NCBI GenBank assembly: GCA_013812565.1
Contig: JACCTF010000215.1
Coordinates: 1-7,304, forward strand
Length of the DNA: 7,304 bases
From: Pyrinomonadaceae bacterium
GTDB lineage: Bacteria > Acidobacteriota > Blastocatellia > Pyrinomonadales > Pyrinomonadaceae
Reading direction: 5' to 3'
Shown piece by piece: positions 1 through 4,502 of this stretch (the stretch's first letter is position 1; each line of letters begins with the position of its first letter). The notes beneath the pieces were generated by a model, which saw only the letters and a list, made by a program, of their open reading frames with translations, did no database searches and had not been told where the DNA came from. Both the position numbers and the translations under genes were made by a program.

Positions 1-1080
1 GTCGCTGACCGCGTAGCACAAGATTTGTCGCGCCCGTTCAACTTGAGCGGGCATGAGGTTGTGACAACGGCCAGCATCGGCATTGCCCCGAGCGTCAGCG
101 GCTATACGGATCCAAACAGCATCCTGCGCGATGCGGATATGGCGATGTACCGTGCTAAGTCGTTGGGCAAGTCTCGTTATGAGATATTTGACAAAGCTAT
201 GCACGTCCGCGCCGTTGATCTTTTGCAGCTAGAGACCGACCTCCGACGGGCCATCGAACGCGAAGAATTTCTGCTTCACTACCAGCCGATTGTCGAGCTT
301 GCGACCGGCGCAATCCGTGGCTTTGAAGCTTTAGTGCGATGGCAGCATCCGGAGAGAGGAATGGTAAGTCCCGGCGAATTTATTCCCTTAGCGGAAGATA
401 CGCTATTGATCATCCCGATTGGGGAGTGGGTGCTCAGACAGGCTTGCCGCCAAATCGGGCGGTGGCAGGAGCAGGCGGGCGCCTCCGCGCCTTTGTGGAT
501 GAGCGTCAACCTTTCAATCAAACAGTTCACTCAACCAAACTTGCCGGAACAAGTCAATCGTATTTTGCAGGAGACCAACCTTGATCCGCGCAATTTAAAG
601 CTGGAGATCACCGAAAGCTTGATGATGGAGAACATCGAAACCGCGATTGACATGCTCACGCGACTGCGCGCGCTCGGAATCGAATTGAGCATTGATGATT
701 TCGGCACCGGCTATTCCAGTTTAAGTTACCTACATCGCTTTCCCTTGAGCACGCTAAAGATTGATCGATCCTTTGTCAGCAATATGGATGAGAGTAATGG
801 AAATACGCAGATCGTGCGGACGGTCGTGACGCTGGCGCGAAGTTTGGGAATGCAAGTGGTGGCAGAAGGCGTGGAAACCGAGGAACAACTGTTGTTATTA
901 GGAACGCTTGGATGCGAATACGGGCAGGGTTACTTGTTTTCACCTCCGGTCGGTGTCGAAGCTGCGGGTGAGATGTTAAATAAGAATTACTCCCACGCCG
1001 TGAAATCGTCCTCTCCAAAAAAGATTGCTTTGAGAATACCTGACCCCGGCCGACATCACAGTAACTTCACACGCGACTAA
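1..1080 (+). CDS. GGDEF-EAL cyclic-di-GMP signalling protein, C-terminal part (5' truncated by window)
   Basis: The frame is open from base 1, so the true start lies upstream; about 359 residues are visible. Counting from the TTG at 25, residues 11-55 are the end of a GGDEF domain (ASIGIA, then DADMAMYRAK and GKSRYEIF). The GGDEF signature itself is outside the window, so cyclase activity cannot be judged. Residues about 67-318 are a complete EAL domain, the family that hydrolyses c-di-GMP to pGpG. The metal- and substrate-binding residues expected of an active phosphodiesterase are present: E101 of EAL, N162 in SVNLS, E194 in LEITES, D224-D225 in DDFGTGYSS, K245 in LKIDRSF, E281 in EGVE and Q301 in GQGY. 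A polar tail of about 30 residues follows with no recognisable motif. Sensory domains, if any, would be N-terminal and unseen. Active phosphodiesterase is inferred from these residues; family membership is secure. Confidence 0.95.
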   Translation, partial: VADRVAQDLSRPFNLSGHEVVTTASIGIAPSVSGYTDPNSILRDADMAMYRAKSLGKSRYEIFDKAMHVRAVDLLQLETDLRRAIEREEFLLHYQPIVELATGAIRGFEALVRWQHPERGMVSPGEFIPLAEDTLLIIPIGEWVLRQACRQIGRWQEQAGASAPLWMSVNLSIKQFTQPNLPEQVNRILQETNLDPRNLKLEITESLMMENIETAIDMLTRLRALGIELSIDDFGTGYSSLSYLHRFPLSTLKIDRSFVSNMDESNGNTQIVRTVVTLARSLGMQVVAEGVETEEQLLLLGTLGCEYGQGYLFSPPVGVEAAGEMLNKNYSHAVKSSSPKKIALRIPDPGRHHSNFTRD

Positions 1081-1098
1081 TTACGCGCATACCCTCAG

Positions 1099-2103
1099 TC
1101 AAACGGCGGCACGCAAATCTTGCGCGATCAAGGGAACGATGCGACGTGGAACGTCGATGGCTGGTTTGATATGGCGTGCGTGCGTGAAATGGCCCGCGAC
1201 GTAAAGGCCGGGCACGTTTGTTTCAAAAGTCTCCGGGTCGTAGACGGGAACTTCCGATAAACCCTCCTTAATTGTTTCAACCCCCACCTGATGCAGCAGC
1301 GACAGATTCGGACGGTGGCCGATCAGCAAGAAGACGACATCGTTGGGAAGCCGCAGCAATCCGCCGTCATCTTTTCTGATCTTCACTTCGCGCTCGCTGA
1401 TCTCCTCGACATTAGTAAAGAGAACAATCTGCAACCGATCCAACCCAATCTGTTCTTCAAGCGGAGTGCGCACCCACTGCTTGATCGCATTCTTCTTCGG
1501 ATCACGGTTATCCCAATCTAACCGCCAGATGGCAAGCGTCGTGCGTGCGCCTTCTTCAGCAAGAAACAGCGCCGCTTCGGCTGCGCTGTTGCCGCCTCCG
1601 ACAACGAGCGCGTCTTTGCGCACGTAGGGGTGGGGTTCGGTAAATTGGTGGTGGACTTTTGCTAGATCTTCACCAAGCACATTCAAGCGATATGGATAAG
1701 CCATTCCGCCGACAGCGACAAGCACGCGCGCCGCTCGATACTCTGCTCGCGTCGTTTGAACGAGAAAGCCGTGCTCCGGCTGACAACGTTCGATTCGTGT
1801 GGCTTCTTCCTCCGTGTTGATTCGCAGATTTTCCTGAAGCACGAATTGGACGTAATGCGAAAGGAGTTCTTCGCGGGTCGGCTTCTCGCGGCAAGGCTTT
1901 AGTGCGCCCTCACGCAGCTCCAGTTCATTGACGGTCGAGAAGACCGTGCGCCCGATTGGGTAATGATAGATCGTGTCAGCGATCAAGCCTTTTTCAACGA
2001 CTAAGTAGTTTAATCCCTCACGCGCCGCCGCGTCCGCCGCCGACAGTCCGGCAGGGCCTGCGCCGATGATCAGCAAGTCAAGTTGTTCTTCGCTTGTTCG
2101 CAT
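1099..2103 (-). CDS. YpdA/Bdr-like FAD-dependent NAD(P)H oxidoreductase (putative bacillithiol-disulfide reductase family)
   Basis: 334 residues, the usual size for a single-subunit two-dinucleotide-fold flavoprotein. The N-terminal FAD-binding motif is GAGPAG at residues 14-19, preceded by LDLLII. A second nucleotide-binding motif, GGGNSA at 169-174, fits NAD(P)H. The stretch LNYLVVEKG, then IYHYPIGRTVFST (residues 31-57) and KPTREELLSHY, and the C-terminal GLYVAGHFTHARHIKPA, resemble YpdA, the proposed bacillithiol-disulfide reductase. It lacks the CxxC of thioredoxin reductases; the only cysteines are C71 and C107. In characterised YpdA the FAD motif reads GPCG and that cysteine is needed for activity; here it is alanine (A18), so the substrate may differ. 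The ATG at 2103 has no clear Shine-Dalgarno. The PhzF-like gene lies 62 bp upstream on the same strand, so co-transcription is possible. The gene converges with the EAL gene across an 18-bp gap. Confident on fold, moderate on subfamily. Confidence 0.85.
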   Translation of the reverse strand: MRTSEEQLDLLIIGAGPAGLSAADAAAREGLNYLVVEKGLIADTIYHYPIGRTVFSTVNELELREGALKPCREKPTREELLSHYVQFVLQENLRINTEEEATRIERCQPEHGFLVQTTRAEYRAARVLVAVGGMAYPYRLNVLGEDLAKVHHQFTEPHPYVRKDALVVGGGNSAAEAALFLAEEGARTTLAIWRLDWDNRDPKKNAIKQWVRTPLEEQIGLDRLQIVLFTNVEEISEREVKIRKDDGGLLRLPNDVVFLLIGHRPNLSLLHQVGVETIKEGLSEVPVYDPETFETNVPGLYVAGHFTHARHIKPAIDVPRRIVPLIAQDLRAAV

Positions 2104-2165
2104 AATGTGAAATCGAATCGTCGCACGTCACTAAGTAGAATTTCAACCGGCAGAGTATCAACTCA

Positions 2166-3104
2166 CTAAAACAGAAGCTCGCCGTGTGCAACCACAACAG
2201 AGGAACCTCCAATACGCACCTGCTCGATGCGGCCCGGCGCGCCTTTGACTTGAGCCTTGATGCGGCTTGGCCTTCCGATGAAATCGCCCTGCTCGACGAC
2301 GAAATTGTACACACCGTCGGCCGATTCTACAGTGAGCGCGCTGTGATGTACGAGATACCCTGAGAGCGACCCGGCGGCGCTGCCCGTCGCCGGATCCTCC
2401 GCGATGCCATCATCGGGCGCAAACAATCTGGCGTGCGCTTGCGATGGCTTACCCCCAATCGTCTCGCACGTAAAAGCGTAACAACTGAGCGCGCCGGATT
2501 GTTTGTATATTTCGCTCAAAGCCGCTTGGTCGATACTGCAACGACCGAGCGCGGCCATTGTACGCACGGGCACGAGCAGCACCGGAATCCCTGTCGAAAC
2601 CGTCTGCACCGGCAAGCCCTCGTCCAAATCTTCCGGCTTTAGTCCCAAGCTGCGCGCAACCTTCGCCCGCCCGCTTACGTCCGCGACCTCCTGCGGCGTC
2701 TCAAACTTTCCCTGCGTCATCACGACCTGCACCGGCTCGCCGCCAACAAACTCTATCTCAACCGGCAGCGTGCCGATGCCAACCTCTTGCTCAATGCGCG
2801 TCCATCCGTTTCCGCCTGCAGGCTGCTGCACCACGCCTTCGCGCGCCAGCAAATTCCACGTGCCCACAACCGGATGACCTGCAAACGGCAATTCGCGCAT
2901 CGGCGTAAATATACGCAGCCGTCGCAAAGCTCGTGTGTCGCGCGCTGATTCAACAAAGACGGTTTCCGACAGATTCATCTCGCGCGCGATCTGTTGCATC
3001 TCCGCATCGGTAAGGTTGTCCGTGTCGGGAAAGACCGCGAGCGGGTTTCCACAGAACGCACGGTCGGTGAAAACATCAAGTTGCACGAAACGGTAACTGC
3101 GCAT
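2166..3104 (-). CDS. PhzF family isomerase-like protein
   Basis: About 312 residues, typical for the PhzF family, whose diaminopimelate-epimerase-like fold has two halves with the active site between them. Recognisable motifs (numbering from the GTG at 3110) are VDVFT-type LDVFT and GNPLAV near residues 11-26, NLSETVFV with the likely catalytic glutamate E49, FTPMRELPFAGHP with H79, GIAEDPATGSAAG near 235-247, and QGDFIGRPSRI near 274-284. In phenazine makers PhzF isomerises trans-2,3-dihydro-3-hydroxyanthranilate. No other phenazine gene is visible, and most family members outside phz operons have unknown substrates, so only the family is called. Start: the open frame reaches a GTG at 3110, but the ATG at 3104 gives the usual family N-terminus (MRSYRFVQLDVF) and is chosen; an AAAGGA ribosome site precedes both. 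A palindrome lies 20-27 bp upstream. Family assignment is firm; reaction unknown. Confidence 0.92.
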   Translation of the reverse strand: MRSYRFVQLDVFTDRAFCGNPLAVFPDTDNLTDAEMQQIAREMNLSETVFVESARDTRALRRLRIFTPMRELPFAGHPVVGTWNLLAREGVVQQPAGGNGWTRIEQEVGIGTLPVEIEFVGGEPVQVVMTQGKFETPQEVADVSGRAKVARSLGLKPEDLDEGLPVQTVSTGIPVLLVPVRTMAALGRCSIDQAALSEIYKQSGALSCYAFTCETIGGKPSQAHARLFAPDDGIAEDPATGSAAGSLSGYLVHHSALTVESADGVYNFVVEQGDFIGRPSRIKAQVKGAPGRIEQVRIGGSSVVVAHGELLF

Positions 3105-3114
3105 GTTCACTACA

Positions 3115-3120
3115 TCCTTT
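3115..3120 (-). promoter_or_regulatory. Ribosome binding site of the PhzF-like gene
   Basis: On the minus strand this reads AAAGGA. It sits 4 nt from the GTG at 3110 and 10 nt from the ATG at 3104, so spacing alone does not decide between them. The family-typical N-terminus favours the ATG. Confidence 0.6.
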
Positions 3121-3130
3121 CATCTTGGAA

Positions 3131-3146
3131 AATCATGCTCATGATT
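3131..3146. promoter_or_regulatory. Palindrome upstream of the PhzF-like gene (possible operator)
   Basis: AATCATG-CT-CATGATT is a perfect inverted repeat with 7-bp arms and a 2-bp spacer. It lies 20 bp upstream of the GTG and 26 bp upstream of the ATG, where a repressor would cover the promoter or ribosome site. A TTGACC that could act as a minus-strand -35 box is at 3165-3170, but no good -10 box is placed 16-18 bp from it. The operator role is inferred from symmetry and position only. Confidence 0.45.
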
Positions 3147-3313
3147 GCGGCAGACGACGCGCCCGGTCAACTATTTACCTGCGCTACTGAACCTCTACAC
3201 GAAATTGATGACAATGAAAGAGCCGGTTGGCGGAAATGAGCCGTGGTTTTCATTCGTCAAACGCACCGCCTTTCAGGTGCATAAAACGAAGATGTTCAGT
3301 ATCAAGTCGCGCG

Positions 3314-3535
3314 ATGAACAACGGCAACGTTCAACTGACGATAGCGCCGGGAAGATACGCAAGTGGAAACGACATCCTTCTGCTTGACGCGGACATTGAA
3401 GAGACCGGCGCGCTCTTCAAACACCTCGCCGATCTCTTCAAACACAAGTTCACGGGCGGCACTCACCCGTTCGACATCTACGAGTATCTTGCGCTGACGC
3501 ATCGTAATCGTCCGCGTGGGTACGAATTAATCTAA
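3314..3535 (+). CDS. Small hypothetical protein (73 aa), orphan
   Basis: I do not recognise this protein. The ATG at 3314 gives 73 residues beginning MNNGNVQLTIAPG and ending RPRGYELI. Third codon positions are mostly G or C, which favours this frame over the overlapping minus-strand ORF at 3302-3502. The middle contains two heptads, LFKHLAD and LFKHKFT, encoded by an exact 12-bp direct repeat (CTCTTCAAACAC at 3413 and 3434) spaced 21 bp apart. This suggests a short amphipathic helix, followed by an aromatic segment, FDIYEYLALTHR. There is no signal peptide or membrane segment. No Shine-Dalgarno precedes the ATG, and the frame stays open upstream to 3227 with implausible, low-complexity residues. 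The ORF may therefore be a small gene or the remnant 3' end of a larger one. It is divergent from the PhzF-like gene. Confidence 0.45.
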   Translation: MNNGNVQLTIAPGRYASGNDILLLDADIEETGALFKHLADLFKHKFTGGTHPFDIYEYLALTHRNRPRGYELI

Positions 3536-3546
3536 ATCAAGAGAAT

Positions 3547-3624
3547 ATGAGCGCACGTAACATTCAAGTTGAGATGAACGCCGCGTTCGTCAACATTCAG
3601 GACACCTCAAGAAAAATGTCTTGA
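3547..3624 (+). CDS. Very short ORF (25 aa), doubtful
   Basis: ATG at 3547 to TGA at 3624 encodes MSARNIQVEMNAAFVNIQDT and five more residues. It begins 11 bp after the stop of the 73-residue ORF in a different frame, with a weak AAGAG ribosome-site candidate close by. Its stop codon overlaps the -35 box of the promoter at 3621. I do not recognise it. It could be a leader-type peptide, a decayed gene fragment or chance. Confidence 0.2.
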   Translation: MSARNIQVEMNAAFVNIQDTSRKMS

Positions 3625-3648
3625 CGCACTTTGATACAACATTATAAT
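3621..3648 (+). promoter_or_regulatory. Near-consensus sigma70-type promoter
   Basis: TTGACG at 3621-3626 (5 of 6 to consensus) is separated by 16 bp from a perfect TATAAT at 3643-3648, so transcription should start near 3655. This is the strongest promoter in the window. The next convincing gene on this strand starts at 4015, implying a leader of about 360 nt, unless the promoter makes a separate small RNA. Confidence 0.65.
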
Positions 3649-3844
3649 ACGCGCCCTAAAAGCAGGTGATCTTGCAAGCACGCTGCCGTAAGTGACGGAA
3701 CGCGGTGTGCCCTTACTGTCGCAGTCTTTACATCCAGCGGCGTGGTCAAGCATTTCAATACCTTCACGTTTGCGTTTCGCATCAGCACGGCATCTGTTTA
3801 GAACCTCGCACAGGAAAAAACTCCGCTCGCTTAACAGAGGGATT

Positions 3845-3956
3845 AGGCACAAATGAACACGAATTAGCACGAATGAAATGTCTGACGGCAGCACAAGTCA
3901 AACCTCACGGTCGGTCAACCGTGTGATTCGTCTTCTATTTGTGTTAATTCGTGGCT
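3845..3956. repeat. Two inverted sets of 10-bp-phased CACGAAT repeats
   Basis: The left set is three consecutive 10-bp units, 3845-3854, 3855-3864 and 3865-3874, each ending CACAAAT or CACGAAT. The right set is the reverse complement type, ATTCGTC, ATTTGTG and ATTCGTG at 3926-3935, 3937-3946 and 3947-3956, with one extra base between the first two. The best-matching arms, 3858-3874 and 3937-3953, are inverted copies at 15 of 17 positions. Together they form a 112-bp inverted structure around about 50 bp. Sequences of this ATTCGTG type are, from memory, dispersed intergenic repeats in several phyla. The alternative is a phased protein-binding site. Confidence 0.55.
3906..3923. other. Small hairpin between the inverted repeats
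   Basis: CACGGT-CGGTCA-ACCGTG gives a 6-bp perfect stem with a 6-nt loop at the centre of the repeat structure. The sequence after it is T-rich but has no continuous T run, so a terminator is only possible, not supported. Confidence 0.35.
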
Positions 3957-4000
3957 CAAGCTTTTTCTTCAATGTTATCGCTGCATCTTTCTATTCGCAC

Positions 4001-4007
4001 AAAGGAG
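4001..4007 (+). promoter_or_regulatory. Strong ribosome binding site of the 142-aa gene
   Basis: AAAGGAG sits 7 nt before the ATG at 4015, the best Shine-Dalgarno in the window. Most other genes here have weak or no such site, so this protein is probably made at high level. Confidence 0.8.
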
Positions 4008-4014
4008 CCTTTTT

Positions 4015-4443
4015 ATGTCTACGAACATTAGCGTTGTCCCGGTTGGCGTAAAGAAGTGCAAGCCGTTTCTTCTGGAAGTAATGGTTTTCGCTCCAGAGTC
4101 AGGATACAAGTTTCAGGTTTCCGTGGAGAAAAGCTGCACCCCGACGGCTGATCCACTCTGGAAACTCGTCTTTGATTTGTACAAGAGGAACAGCGACGGC
4201 TTTGACCAGATCGTGCACGTCTCTTACAAAGCTGATAATCCGACGGAGGCCAAAGCGATTGAGGCTACCGCTATCGAGGGCATGACGGAGAAACAAGCGG
4301 AGCTTCTCATAAATAAGGTGCACCCGGCAGTAAAGGAAGTTGAGAATGCAAATAATCTGTCTGCCGCCGAGTTGGAAGCGAAGAAAGCCAAGATCAAAAA
4401 AGCGATGAGCAAAGTGGCTAATGCTGTCGCCGTCGAAGTTTGA
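4015..4443 (+). CDS. Hypothetical protein, 142 aa, cytoplasmic, lysine-rich helical C-terminus
   Basis: I do not recognise this family. The start is fixed by AAAGGAG at 7 nt spacing. Residues about 4-75 alternate hydrophobic and polar residues and look beta-rich (ISVVPVGV, FLLEVMVFA, YKFQVSVEK, WKLVFDLYK, QIVHVSYK). Residues about 77-138 are helix-favouring and rich in Ala, Glu and Lys (TEAKAIEATAIEGM, SAAELEAKKAKIKKAMSKVANA). There are two cysteines, C15 and C41, and no signal peptide, membrane segment or known catalytic motif. The barrel gene follows at a 59-bp gap on the same strand with no visible terminator, so co-transcription is likely. The promoter at 3621 could supply both. The shape would suit a small structural or binding protein, but no function can be assigned. 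That the ORF is real is well supported by the ribosome site and sustained coding character. Confidence 0.75.
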   Translation: MSTNISVVPVGVKKCKPFLLEVMVFAPESGYKFQVSVEKSCTPTADPLWKLVFDLYKRNSDGFDQIVHVSYKADNPTEAKAIEATAIEGMTEKQAELLINKVHPAVKEVENANNLSAAELEAKKAKIKKAMSKVANAVAVEV

Positions 4444-4502
4444 GAGGTAGCACCCTGCTTGATCCGTCGAGTTGCCCCTTCGATGCAAAGGGAAGAATGC
4501 AT

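Larger units (their letters stand above)
3649..4014 (+). other. Gene-poor stretch / possible long leader of the 142-aa gene
   Basis: About 365 bp with no convincing protein gene on either strand. Minus-strand and plus-strand open frames here are cysteine-rich or low-complexity and look like by-products of repeat sequence. The stretch holds the oppositely oriented CACGAAT repeats (3845-3956), a hairpin (3906-3923) and the ribosome site of the next gene. I found no recognisable riboswitch, T-box or tRNA. A small hairpin CCGT-AAGTG-ACGG occurs at 3687-3699 but is too short to call. Confidence 0.4.

Noticed and set aside
1099..2103. Thioredoxin reductase
   Set aside because: The two-dinucleotide-fold layout fits, but there is no CxxC motif; only isolated cysteines C71 and C107.
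2166..3104. A phenazine biosynthesis cluster
   Set aside because: Only a PhzF-family gene is present; no phzA-G neighbours are visible and the family is common outside phenazine pathways.
3607..3894. 95-aa minus-strand ORF across the intergenic stretch
   Set aside because: Its N-terminal part (VLIRVHLCLIPL) is simply translation of the ATTCGTG repeats, it has no ribosome site, and it overlaps the strong plus-strand promoter.
3666..3926. Possible zinc-ribbon remnant: CRK-stop-RNAVCPYC, where one base change would restore CRKC
   Set aside because: Spacing between the two Cys pairs is too short for a normal zinc ribbon, the downstream residues do not resemble a transposase or known domain, and it runs into the repeats. 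Probably chance.
3906..3960. Rho-independent terminator
   Set aside because: The 6-bp hairpin is followed by TGATTCGTCTTC, not a continuous T run.
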